Origin: SbD1 sp039679945 | GTDB lineage: Bacteria > Desulfobacterota > Syntrophobacteria > Syntrophobacterales > Syntrophobacteraceae | Length of the DNA: 64,000 nucleotides | Assembly (NCBI GenBank): GCA_039679945.1 | Contig: JBDKTY010000132.1 | Coordinates: 1 to 64,000, forward strand | Direction: 5' to 3' | Part shown: one piece after another, positions 18,134 to 26,455 of the stretch | Position numbering within the stretch: position 1 is the stretch's first letter | Layout: the number at the start of each line of letters is the position of its first letter | Program-made: the position numbers and the translations under genes | The notes under the pieces: model-generated | The model's database searches: none | The model's input: the letters and a program-made list of their open reading frames with translations, nothing else | What the model was told of the DNA's origin: nothing

Positions 18134-18245
18134 GGGCGCCGAAACGGGAACGGGTATGTTCGATACTCCGGCTGATGGCTGCTGCTAAGTGCGACGACCA
18201 CTCCGACGGGCGCCGAAGCGGGAACGGGTATGTTCGATACTCCGG
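18134..18245. repeat. 38-bp direct repeat pair
   Basis: Two copies (18134-18171 and 18208-18245) of a 38-base segment beginning GGGCGCCGAARCGGGAACGG differ at one base and lie 74 bp apart. They sit just past the 3' end of the leftward pseudouridine synthase gene, whose stop is at 18252. Confidence 0.7.
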
Positions 18246-18251
18246 GGCACA

Positions 18252-19169
18252 TTATCTGGACCGCGAACCGGCATCTGTCCTCGAGCGCAGTTCGGGAGGA
18301 GGAGAGCACCAGATCTCCGTCCCGGATTCAGTCGCCGGGTGGGGGAAGACGATACTCCCGGCATGGAGCAGGTATCCGGTGTCTCCCGGAAGCCCATCCC
18401 GCGCGGCAACCCCGCCGCCGGCCCCATAGAGCGGGTCGCCCGTAAGCGGATGCCCCGCCGCCGCGAGATGAATGCGGATCTGGTGTGGCCTTCCCGTTTC
18501 TATGGTCACTTCCACGAGCGAGGAGTCCGCCCGGTGTTCAAGGACCCTGACACGCGACAGAGCGTGTCGCCCGCCGGGGCAGGCGGCATTTACGGTTCCC
18601 AGCCTTGGGTGCGGGACCGGCCCGATCGGGACGTCGATCGAAAAGCTCGCGTGGGCGGGAATTCCTGAAGCGAGCGCCCGGTACGTCCTGGTAACGAGGC
18701 CGTTTCGCAGGGCCATGCTCAAACGAGACCTTGCCCGCGCGGTGCGCGCGAAAAGGACGATACCGGATGTCCCCCGCCCCAGCCGGTGTACGGGGGTGGC
18801 TTCGGGATATCTCCCTCGTACCAGCGTGAAAAGTGTGTTGTCGAGAAAACCGCCCGCGGGCATGGTCGGAAGCCCGCTCGGTTTTGCCGCGGCAAGCAGG
18901 TCTTCATCTTCGAAAAGAACCGCGAAACCAAGCGGAACATCGGGCTCTTCCCATGGGGGACGCCGCCAGCAAAGCCACTGCCCCCTTTTGAGCACGGCAT
19001 CCGTCGCGACCCGCCGGTCATCCAGGAAAATTTCGCCATTCTCCAGCCTAAGCCGCCAATCCTCCGCGGAAGAATGGCTGTATCGCCGGGTGAGGTAGGC
19101 CAGAATGGTTGACCCGCTCGCGCGATTATCTATTTGCTCCCGATACTCAAATCCTTTATTGAGAACCAG
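18252..19169 (-). CDS. RluA-family pseudouridine synthase, probable CTG start
   Basis: Pseudouridine synthase that isomerises uridine in structured RNA. The catalytic core has AKPSGLPTMPAGG, HRLGRGTSG, GRPHQIRIHLAAAGHPLTGDPLYG, the RluA order. The usual motif HRLDR-x-TSG carries the catalytic Asp; here it is Gly. I recall a subfamily (cyanobacterial and plant proteins with HRLGRGTSG) that shares this change. The nearest ATG/GTG/TTG start (GTG at 18995) would give 247 residues but cut off homologous sequence: the open frame continues upstream and reads as an S4-like domain (YSHSSAEDW ... GEIFLDDRRV ... VLKRG). No ATG, GTG or TTG occurs in that extension. A CTG at 19167-19169 has AGGGAG spaced 7 bases upstream and gives 305 residues. 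Start choice is inferred; the family call is firm. Confidence 0.8.
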   Translation of the reverse strand: MVLNKGFEYREQIDNRASGSTILAYLTRRYSHSSAEDWRLRLENGEIFLDDRRVATDAVLKRGQWLCWRRPPWEEPDVPLGFAVLFEDEDLLAAAKPSGLPTMPAGGFLDNTLFTLVRGRYPEATPVHRLGRGTSGIVLFARTARARSRLSMALRNGLVTRTYRALASGIPAHASFSIDVPIGPVPHPRLGTVNAACPGGRHALSRVRVLEHRADSSLVEVTIETGRPHQIRIHLAAAGHPLTGDPLYGAGGGVAARDGLPGDTGYLLHAGSIVFPHPATESGTEIWCSPPPELRSRTDAGSRSR

Positions 19170-19393
19170 TCTGTTTCTCCCTTGTCGGATGATGCCGGGT
19201 TATGTTCAAAATTGATGTTCGCCCCGCGCGAAATAAATCCCGAGTTTGCCTGGCGGGCAGGTACGGTCCGGCAATTTGATGTAGGGATATAATAACTCAT
19301 AACCTGCAAAACCGCCCTCGGGATATTAACTTTGGACGGACCGCACCCGCGGGCGGAATCAACCCGGCCCCGGGCAGGCACTGAGAGGAAATA

Positions 19394-21655
19394 ATGAACG
19401 AACGGCATATACAGTCCATTTCCCGCGAACTCAATCTCAAGCAACACCAGGTGAAGGCCACGGCCCAACTGCTGGAGGAAGGGGGAACAGTTCCCTTCAT
19501 TGCCAGGTACCGCAAGGAGGCAACCGGTTCCCTCGACGAAACCCTGATTACGGCCGTTCGTGACCGGCTCGATCAACTCGATGCGCTCGACAAACGCAGG
19601 GAGGCGGTCCTGAAATCCCTGGAAGACCAGGAAAAGCTGACTGACGAGTTGAAAGAGAAGATAATCGGAGCCGGGACGCTGGCACTGCTTGAAGACATCT
19701 ACCTGCCGTTCCGGCCGAAAAGAAGGACACGGGCCGCCATCGCGAGGGAAAAAGGGCTGGAACCTCTGGCAACCCTGCTTTTCGAGCAGTCGCCGGCAGC
19801 CGACCCCGCCGCGGAAGCGATGCGGTTCCTGAATCCCGAAAAGGGAGTTCCCACGTCAGAGGAGGCCCTGGCCGGCGCCCGCGATATCATCGCCGAATGG
19901 ATCAATGAGAATGCCGATACCCGAGCCCGGCTTCGGAGCCTGTTTCTGGAAAAAGGGACTGTTCGTTCCAGGGTGGTACCCGGAAAAGAGGGCGAGGCCA
20001 TCCAGTTCCGGGATTATTTCGACAAGGAGGAACCGGTCGGGGGAGCGCCGTCGCACAGGATTCTGGCCATGCTCCGCGGGGAAAAGGAAGGGTTTCTGAC
20101 CGTCCACCTGGGCCCCCGGGAAGAAGAAGGGATTTCCTGCCTTCATTCCTTTTTCATAAAAAATGATTCGGCCGCTTCCCGTGAGGTCGGGGCGGCCCTT
20201 CGCGACAGCTATAAAAGACTCCTGGCGCCCTCATTGGAAACAGAGGTGAAGAAGTCGGCCAAGGAGCGGGCCGACAGGGAAGCCATCCACATCTTCGCCG
20301 ACAACCTCCGCCACCTTTTGATGGCGCCCCCGCTCGGTTTTAAAAAACTGCTGGCACTGGACCCCGGTTTCCGCACGGGGTGCAAACTCGTATGCCTCGA
20401 TCCCCGGGGTAAACTCATCCACTATGAAACCATTTACCCCCATTCGGGGCAGCATTCATCGGAGAAATCGACCGAACGAGTCCGAGCGCTCGTTGCCGAA
20501 CACGGCATCGAGGCCATTGCCATTGGAAACGGGACCGCCGGGAGGGAGACGGAATCTTTCATCCGCGGCCTGGAGTTGCCGGCGGCTATCCAGGTAATAA
20601 TGGTCGATGAAAGCGGCGCCTCGATCTATTCGGCATCCAGTATGGCACGGGAGGAGTTTCCCGACCACGATGTCACGGTCCGGGGTGCTGTCTCCATAGG
20701 CAGACGCCTGATGGACCCCCTCGCGGAACTGGTGAAGATCGATCCGAAGTCCATCGGAGTCGGTCAGTACCAGCACGACGTCGATCAGGCCGAGTTGAAA
20801 AAAAGTCTGGATGATGTGGTAATGAGTTGTGTGAATGCGGTGGGCGTCGAACTCAACTCGGCGAGTGCTCAGCTCCTTTCCTATGTGTCCGGCCTGGGCG
20901 CGCAACTCGCCAGGAACATTATCACTTACCGCGAAACAAACGGTCCCTTCCGCTCACGTACGGCGCTCAAGAAAGTGCCCCGCCTGGGACCGAGGGCATT
21001 CGAGCAAGCCGCCGGGTTTCTGCGCATATCGAACGGGGAAGACCCTCTGGATGCAAGCGCCGTGCACCCGGAATCCTACCATATAGTCGAGAAGATGGCC
21101 CGGGACATGGGATGTCCGATAGCCGACATTATGCGCGATGGGTCCATCCGCGAGAAAATCGATCCCGTGTCCTATGTAACCGCTGAAGCGGGGCTTCCCA
21201 CGCTTATGGACATCCTGTCCGAGCTGGCCAAACCGGGCCGGGACCCGCGAAAAACTTTCGAGTCCTTTGCTTTCGCGCCGGAGATCGGAAAACCCGCGGA
21301 CCTCGAGATTGGAATGAGGCTTCCCGGAATAGTGACCAACGTGACCGCTTTCGGCGCTTTCGTGGACGTTGGAGTCCACCGCGACGGCCTGGTCCATGTA
21401 AGTGAGATGTCGGATGACTTTGTCAAGGACCCGAGGCAGGTAGTGCGCGTTCACCAGCACGTGGTCGTGACCGTTTTGGAAGTGGACCTGGACAGGGGGC
21501 GTATATCTCTTTCCATGAAATCGTCCCCGGCCTCCGAGAAAAAAAAGCTCCCGGCTCAATCGGTTTCCACGAAGACTAGAGACGGGCAAAAACCCCGGCC
21601 GCCTAAAAAGGCGGCGTTCAACAATCCTTTCGAGGAAGCATTGAAGAAGCGGTGA
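19394..21655 (+). CDS. tex: Tex family S1 RNA-binding transcription accessory protein
   Basis: 753-residue Tex (YhgF) homologue. The order is N-terminal helical domain (ISRELNLKQHQVKATAQLL), YqgF/RNase H-like domain around 320-450 (LALDPGFRTGCKL ... IAIGNGTAGRETE), helix-hairpin-helix repeats around 480-570 (VNAVGVELNSAS, NIITYRETNGPFRSR) and a C-terminal S1 domain at about 635-710 (GMRLPGIVTNVTAFGAFVDVG, HVSEMS). Length is close to typical Tex proteins (about 770). The C-terminus adds a Lys/Pro-rich tail. The ATG is preceded by GAGGAAAT. Tex proteins bind RNA and affect transcription; the gene stands alone here. Confidence 0.95.
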   Translation: MNERHIQSISRELNLKQHQVKATAQLLEEGGTVPFIARYRKEATGSLDETLITAVRDRLDQLDALDKRREAVLKSLEDQEKLTDELKEKIIGAGTLALLEDIYLPFRPKRRTRAAIAREKGLEPLATLLFEQSPAADPAAEAMRFLNPEKGVPTSEEALAGARDIIAEWINENADTRARLRSLFLEKGTVRSRVVPGKEGEAIQFRDYFDKEEPVGGAPSHRILAMLRGEKEGFLTVHLGPREEEGISCLHSFFIKNDSAASREVGAALRDSYKRLLAPSLETEVKKSAKERADREAIHIFADNLRHLLMAPPLGFKKLLALDPGFRTGCKLVCLDPRGKLIHYETIYPHSGQHSSEKSTERVRALVAEHGIEAIAIGNGTAGRETESFIRGLELPAAIQVIMVDESGASIYSASSMAREEFPDHDVTVRGAVSIGRRLMDPLAELVKIDPKSIGVGQYQHDVDQAELKKSLDDVVMSCVNAVGVELNSASAQLLSYVSGLGAQLARNIITYRETNGPFRSRTALKKVPRLGPRAFEQAAGFLRISNGEDPLDASAVHPESYHIVEKMARDMGCPIADIMRDGSIREKIDPVSYVTAEAGLPTLMDILSELAKPGRDPRKTFESFAFAPEIGKPADLEIGMRLPGIVTNVTAFGAFVDVGVHRDGLVHVSEMSDDFVKDPRQVVRVHQHVVVTVLEVDLDRGRISLSMKSSPASEKKKLPAQSVSTKTRDGQKPRPPKKAAFNNPFEEALKKR

Positions 21656-22606
21656 ACCATAAGGCGCAACGTCTAAGATAGCATTCGCTTTTCGGTCTCT
21701 TTCAAGCAACAATTCCTGCTCTGACCCTGGTGATGGCGCGCCTCACCCCGTTCGTACCGGGGTAACGAAGCAAGAACGGGACAGGCGCCCGGATAGTGCG
21801 CCCATCGGTACCCGGGCGTCGGGTTGGAAAGCCTGCTCCGCGCGCGCATACGGCCGTCCCCCTGTTTTCCGCTCACGCCCCGCTGTGCGAATGCGGGACA
21901 TGGTATGATATCGGGGTGGACATTTCCATGGAACCGGGGGTCATGGTCTTCATCGGCATCCAAGGCATTGCGCCGGATAAATATGCATTATCAGGAAAGA
22001 AAGGCACTTTTCAAATGTAGTCCCTTTGTTTATCTTATGCGTTCTCCGGTGAAAACGATTGGTATTCCACCTATATTCAGCGATTGTCAATTATCGGAAA
22101 AATAGCGGGAGACGTTCAAATCCTTAGCTGAAATCGAGTTGAACACCTGAGGTCGTGATTATTCATTAGGAATTAACACTCATTATTACATATTTTGTAA
22201 AACTCCAGGGCGCAACGGCCGTGCAAAAGAGTACCAACCGGCACCGGTTATACTGGTTTAAACAAAGTGCAGCCTCGACCGGGGGAAACGGGGCGCGTTC
22301 AAATCATCCGGCCGCGTCACTGCTCCATTGTGATTTGGATGAATTATCGCCGGGGCCGCCCCGTGAAATCCTTAATTCGGGAAGTCTCTTAATTCAGCTT
22401 GCTTCAGAGGCAATCCGGGATTAAGATATAGTGAATCGGTATTTAAGGGCAGACTCATGTAGCTTGCCCATGTGGATGCAACAAATCAAAACATCGAGCA
22501 ATGCCTTTAGCGGCTATCTCCGGTGAGCCCTCCTTCCAACATCCAAGTAAGAGTGTATCAATCGGGTCTAGTTAACGGCATTCAAACCCAACAAAGAAGG
22601 ACTGGT
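21656..22606. other. Gene-free region with a palindromic repeat
   Basis: About 950 bp with no supportable coding sequence. A palindrome at 21735-21789 has outer arms GGCGCGCC/GGCGCC and inner arms CCCGTTC/GAACGGG, and belongs to the same CCGTTC-type repeat group seen elsewhere in the window. The region is AT-richer from about 22020 to 22220 and should include the promoter and leader of the RRM gene. Confidence 0.45.
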
Positions 22607-23146
22607 ATGAACATTTTTGTAGGAAGCCTCTCATTCAAAACTACCGAAGAAGAATTGCGGAGGGAGTTCGAGGCATTTGGCGAAGTTGACACGGTCAAGA
22701 TCATTGTGGACCAGGAAACGCTCAGATCGAGGGGATTTGGGTTTGTCACAATGCCGAATAAGGATCAGGCGGAGGCTGCCATTGCCGGGCTGAACGGCAA
22801 GGAACTGAACGGTTTTACGCTGAAGGCAAATGAAGCGAGACCCCGTGAATCGCGTGGTCCCAACCGTGAACGAAGCAGTGGTCCTCCCAATCGTGGCGGA
22901 TCTGGTTATAATCAGGGCAGTAGGCCCGCTGGCGGTGGATATGGACACAGCGACCGGGGAGGATCCTCCTTCGGAGGAGGCCGTTCCAGTGGTGGCAGCT
23001 ATGACCGCAACGGTGGCGGTATCTACGATAATCAGGGAAACAGCATCTATGATTCCAAGAACCGGGGCGGCGGCAGAAAAGGCCGCGGAGGCCACGGTTC
23101 CGGCGGAGGCGGCCGCCCGGGCGGCGGAGGCAGGCGTTCTTACTAG
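22607..23146 (+). CDS. Glycine-rich RRM RNA-binding protein
   Basis: 179 residues. Residues 1-80 form one RNA-recognition motif with RNP2 (IFVGSL) and RNP1 (RGFGFVTM). Residues 85-179 are a low-complexity Gly/Arg/Ser/Tyr tail that becomes GGGRKGRGGHG-like. This is the layout of bacterial Rbp proteins, single-stranded RNA chaperones often cold-induced in cyanobacteria. The start at 22607 is preferred over an in-frame upstream codon at 22523 because AAGGA lies just before it and the RRM begins at once. The long untranslated leader would suit temperature control, but nothing in the sequence proves it. Confidence 0.9.
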   Translation: MNIFVGSLSFKTTEEELRREFEAFGEVDTVKIIVDQETLRSRGFGFVTMPNKDQAEAAIAGLNGKELNGFTLKANEARPRESRGPNRERSSGPPNRGGSGYNQGSRPAGGGYGHSDRGGSSFGGGRSSGGSYDRNGGGIYDNQGNSIYDSKNRGGGRKGRGGHGSGGGGRPGGGGRRSY

Positions 23147-23193
23147 AGCTGCTGAAAACGGCGAAGACTTCATCGACCCTGGCCGGTAAATAA

Positions 23194-23225
23194 GCCCGGA
23201 GGAAAGGTTCCACCTTCTTCCGGGC
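23194..23225 (+). terminator. Hairpin after the RRM gene
   Basis: An 11-bp stem (GCCCGGAGGAA with TTCTTCCGGGC, one G-T pair) encloses a 10-nt loop, 47 bp after the stop. No T-run follows, so termination efficiency is uncertain. The sequence from here to 23500 shows no gene. Confidence 0.45.
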
Positions 23226-23564
23226 ACAACCGGAATCTTAGCTAAACGGCGGCATCCGCCAACCGCCGTTCACGCATCGTGGTATTTTGTCCGTTACCCC
23301 CCGAAGAGTAACCGGGCTTCTCGGCCCAAATTCCCGCATCCCAATTCCTCGGAGAAATTCCAATTCCAGCCACGCGCTTTACGTTCAGGCTTTCAGCCCG
23401 GGGCGATTCCCCCGACGGCTGGGAATCGCGCGCGGGCGCACGGGTTGAGGACCGCCGCCGACTTTCGTCGCTTTCAAGCCGGCGCTCGCTTTATCGAGAC
23501 GGAATTCCGCCTGCTCCATTCTTTGCTCTTGACAGCAGCATAATTGCGTGAAAAACTGTATCTA

Positions 23565-23580
23565 ATTTTGTATGTAAAAT
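23565..23580. promoter_or_regulatory. AT-rich imperfect palindrome upstream of the GntR gene
   Basis: ATTTTGTATGTAAAAT is an imperfect dyad in an AT-rich island about 90 bp before the regulator gene, with TTGACA at 23529 upstream. FCD-type GntR regulators bind short palindromes and often repress themselves, so this is a candidate operator. It is a guess from position and symmetry alone. Confidence 0.25.
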
Positions 23581-23667
23581 TTGATCCATTCTACAACCCC
23601 TCTTGGTGATGCACCTGCCCGGCTCCATGGGTGGGTTTGACTGAATGAAATTTGAGGTAGAACGGGT

Positions 23668-24312
23668 ATGCAGAGAAGTGAACAATCGAAGAACCATGAG
23701 GCGTATCAGGCTCTCAAACAGTTGATCGTCGAACAGAAACTATCTCCGGGACAAAAGCTCATTTGCCGGGATTTGGAAGAAATATTGAACATGAGCAAGA
23801 CGCCCATCATTAACGGGCTTACGAGGCTTGAGCAGGAGGGTCTGGTCGTCTCGAAAAGAAACCGCGGCTTTTTCATGAAGGACGTCAGCCGCGAGGAGGC
23901 CGAACAGATCTATGAGCTGCGCGAACGCCTCGAGATGATTTCCATGGACTTCGCCGTTCGGAACCGGACCGAGGAAGACTTGCGGGTGCTGAAGGAAATG
24001 GCCGATCTCTACCATGAGCACCGTCCCACGTTCTATGACAGGCGATCGCTGGAACTCGACACCGACATCCACATGCACATGGCTCGCATGGGGAAAAACG
24101 ATTTCTTCACTTCAATGCTCCGCACCTTTTTCGAGAACATGTATTTCACCCTGAACGTAATTCACCTGACCCCGTATATCGACAAGTTCGATGAAGAGCA
24201 CATGCTCCTGGTCGAAGCTATTCGCGACAGGGACCTCCCGAAGGCGCAGGAGGTCATCCGCACACACATACGGGCCGCTCGGAAGCATTTTACCGGGGCA
24301 TTGAGCGCATAA
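23668..24312 (+). CDS. GntR-family transcriptional regulator with FCD domain
   Basis: 214 residues. The N-terminal 70 form the winged helix of GntR proteins (CRDLEEILNMSKTPIINGLTRLEQEGLV, then the wing KRNRGFFMKD). Residues 75-210 form an all-helical FCD ligand domain. It has an acidic residue and three His positions of the usual metal-site pattern (D-x-x-x-H in TDIHMHMA, then H in EEHMLLVEAI and in RTHIRAARKHF). It precedes the branched-chain-type importer genes and the nitrilase, in the same orientation, so it probably controls them in response to a carboxylate-like inducer. Confidence 0.88.
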   Translation: MQRSEQSKNHEAYQALKQLIVEQKLSPGQKLICRDLEEILNMSKTPIINGLTRLEQEGLVVSKRNRGFFMKDVSREEAEQIYELRERLEMISMDFAVRNRTEEDLRVLKEMADLYHEHRPTFYDRRSLELDTDIHMHMARMGKNDFFTSMLRTFFENMYFTLNVIHLTPYIDKFDEEHMLLVEAIRDRDLPKAQEVIRTHIRAARKHFTGALSA

Positions 24313-24393
24313 GCAGCAGGGTTCGTTTTAGCTCAAGAAGGATAAAGGAGTGATATAGCCTAGTCGCACACATTTCAGAACAGGGAGATAGCC

Positions 24394-25710
24394 ATGGGGG
24401 GCAGTGACAGGGAGGATTCGTGGAAGAGCACCATTGATCTCATGAGCCGCGCGGTAAGCCGCCGCGATTTCATCATTACATCCGCCGCCGCCGGCATCAT
24501 GACCATGGCGCCCCGGTTCGCACGGGCACAGTCGGCGGAACCGTACCGCATAGGCGTCCTTCTGCCCACCACCGGCAGCGGAGCGAACTACTCCGAGCGC
24601 CCGATCAAGATTCTTCCGCTCATCGCCGCAGACATCAACAGCCGCGGCGGACTTCTGGGTAAGCACCCTATCGAACTGCACTTCCGGGACGATCAGACGA
24701 AGCCCGACGTTGGCGCAAGGGAAGCCCGGTCGCTCATACTCAACGAAAAGGTGAAGACAATCATCGGCACGTGGAGCAGTTCGGTCGCGATGGCCGTCCA
24801 GGAGATCATCCACGAACACAAGGTGCTCATGCTCACCGCGACGAGCAACAGTTCCAAGATCGTAAACGAGAACTTCACCCCCTACTGTTTCATGTTCGGC
24901 CCCACCAGCGGGATGCAGTCCAGGGCCACGGTGGTCGCGGTTGCCAAACTTATCAAGGAGAAGGGCTGGAAAAAGTACGCGACCCTGGGCCTGGACTACG
25001 AATGGGGACGTGATGCTCAGAAGGTGTTTGTCGAGAATCTGAAGAAGGCATCGCCCGAGACCGAACTGATGAAAGAACTCTGGGCCAAGCTCGGAGAGAC
25101 TGACTTCACCTCATACATTTCCGCCGTAATGGCGCTCAAACCTGATTTTCTCTTCGGCGCCATCGCCGGCAAGGACAACGAAACCTTACTGCAGCAGGCC
25201 AAGGGCGCCGGACTCTTCAAGGGGATCGCCTATCCCGGTGTCTTCCTGCCGGTAACCGAGCTTATGCAGCAGCGCAAGACGCTGCCGCGCGGCATCATCG
25301 GCATCAACCGCTGCCCGTTTTTCGCCAACATGGACAAGCCCCTGATGCAAAAATACGTAAAACTGTACCAGGACAAATTCGGCAAGGAGGAATATCCGGA
25401 CGATTTTGCCTGCATGTATGCCGATGCACTGAACGCCCTCGACCAGGGAGTGACAAAGGCCGGGACCGTGGAAACCGAGGCGATCAGAAAAGCGCTCACG
25501 GGGGCCACTATCGAAACCTGCCAGGGGAAGCTGCCGCTTCGTGACTGCAACAACCAGCTCGATTGCCCGTCCTATCTCGGAGAGGTCGTGGATGTGCCGG
25601 ATTACCCCTTCCCCATATTCAACCCCAAGACGATGATCGTGGTGCAGGGCCACGACGTGTGGGTGCCGACCTGCGATGAGGTCCGCGCTCTGCAGAAAAA
25701 GAGGTCATAG
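24394..25710 (+). CDS. Branched-chain-type ABC substrate-binding protein, Tat signal
   Basis: 438-residue receptor of the Peripla_BP_6 (LivJ/AmiC) class. The twin-arginine leader reads SRRDFIITS around residue 24, with a cleavage region near ARAQSAE. The mature start (YRIGVLLPTTGSGANYSE) and TIIGTWSSSVAMAV, FGPTSGMQ segments fit the two-lobe fold. A GGGAGATAGCC ribosome region precedes the ATG. It lies upstream of the LivHMGF genes but is separated from them by about 745 bp of repeats. The neighbouring nitrilase suggests an amide-, nitrile- or aromatic-type ligand rather than leucine; this is inference from context. Confidence 0.9.
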   Translation: MGGSDREDSWKSTIDLMSRAVSRRDFIITSAAAGIMTMAPRFARAQSAEPYRIGVLLPTTGSGANYSERPIKILPLIAADINSRGGLLGKHPIELHFRDDQTKPDVGAREARSLILNEKVKTIIGTWSSSVAMAVQEIIHEHKVLMLTATSNSSKIVNENFTPYCFMFGPTSGMQSRATVVAVAKLIKEKGWKKYATLGLDYEWGRDAQKVFVENLKKASPETELMKELWAKLGETDFTSYISAVMALKPDFLFGAIAGKDNETLLQQAKGAGLFKGIAYPGVFLPVTELMQQRKTLPRGIIGINRCPFFANMDKPLMQKYVKLYQDKFGKEEYPDDFACMYADALNALDQGVTKAGTVETEAIRKALTGATIETCQGKLPLRDCNNQLDCPSYLGEVVDVPDYPFPIFNPKTMIVVQGHDVWVPTCDEVRALQKKRS

Positions 25711-25771
25711 GGTTTTCATCGCCGGCCGCGGGCGCGGTGCCTGAAACATGCATGCCGTCATTCCCGCGAAA

Positions 25772-26032
25772 GCGCATAGCCGTCAACTCAAGGGGACGGT
25801 TTTGAGTTCCAATGGCTTGCGGGACTCGTCGCGTAGCAGCACCAGCCGTAGGTTGGGGTGAGCGGAGCAAACCCCAACATTTATCACAGCCGGAGTGAAG
25901 GTGTGCCAATCCGCGACGAGTATTTTTTTGGCGAAAGGTGAAACGTGGGTGTTGGGGTTCGCTCTCGCTCACCCCAACCTCCCGTGCTCCCGTGCTCCCG
26001 TCGCTAGATCCGTTAAGTTGACGGCTATGCGC
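25772..26032. repeat. Nested palindromic element with 17-bp inverted ends
   Basis: Perfect inverted ends GCGCATAGCCGTCAACT (25772-25788) and AGTTGACGGCTATGCGC (26016-26032) bound about 260 bp. Inside are two inner arms, with GGTTGGGGTGAGCG on one side and its near-complement, ending CTCACCCCAACC, on the other, so the element could fold as one long cruciform. It encodes no protein. The layout is that of a non-autonomous mobile element. Confidence 0.6.
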
Positions 26033-26099
26033 GAAAGAGGGAATCCAGGGCTCTTAAAGCACATCGCAAGCAGAAGACTGGACCCCGGCGTTCGCCGGG

Positions 26100-26236
26100 G
26101 TGACGGTGGTGCGTACACCGCTTGCGCCCTGAGCGTGACGGTGATGTGTACTTCCGTTCGCCCTGAGCGTGACGGTGATGTGTACTCCCGTTCGCCCTGA
26201 GGGTGACGGTGACGTGTACTTCCGTTCGCCCTGAGC
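26100..26236 (+). repeat. Four tandem copies of a 34-bp unit
   Basis: Units start at 26100 (35 bp, degenerate), 26135, 26169 and 26203. The unit begins GTGACGGTGATGTGTACTTC and ends TTCGCCCTGAGC. The last unit runs into GTGTCGAAGGGTAGAACGG, which completes a CCGTTC-type palindrome like that at 62-97. The copies adjoin without spacers, so this is a simple tandem expansion of a dispersed palindrome edge. Confidence 0.75.
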
Positions 26237-26455
26237 GTGTCGAAGGGTAGAACGGGCCAGGGATGAGCGGCCGCAACCCTGTTTTTCTACCACGCCTTAC
26301 CGCGCAACGTGGGGTTTGCTCCGCTCAGCACGAACGGGAGGGAATGTCCCTCTTGAGCTCGAATTGGTATTACACTATGCGGGCGACAGTCCCGGTTTCC
26401 GACTCGCTCTTCTTTCGGTTTCGGGGGGGGACCCGCTCACGGTCAGGGTGCAGGC

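Noticed and set aside
22100..22130. tRNA T-arm-like GTTCAAATC
   Set aside because: No flanking stems, acceptor or anticodon arms are found.
26100..26236. CRISPR-like array
   Set aside because: Units are adjacent with no spacers, and there are no cas genes.
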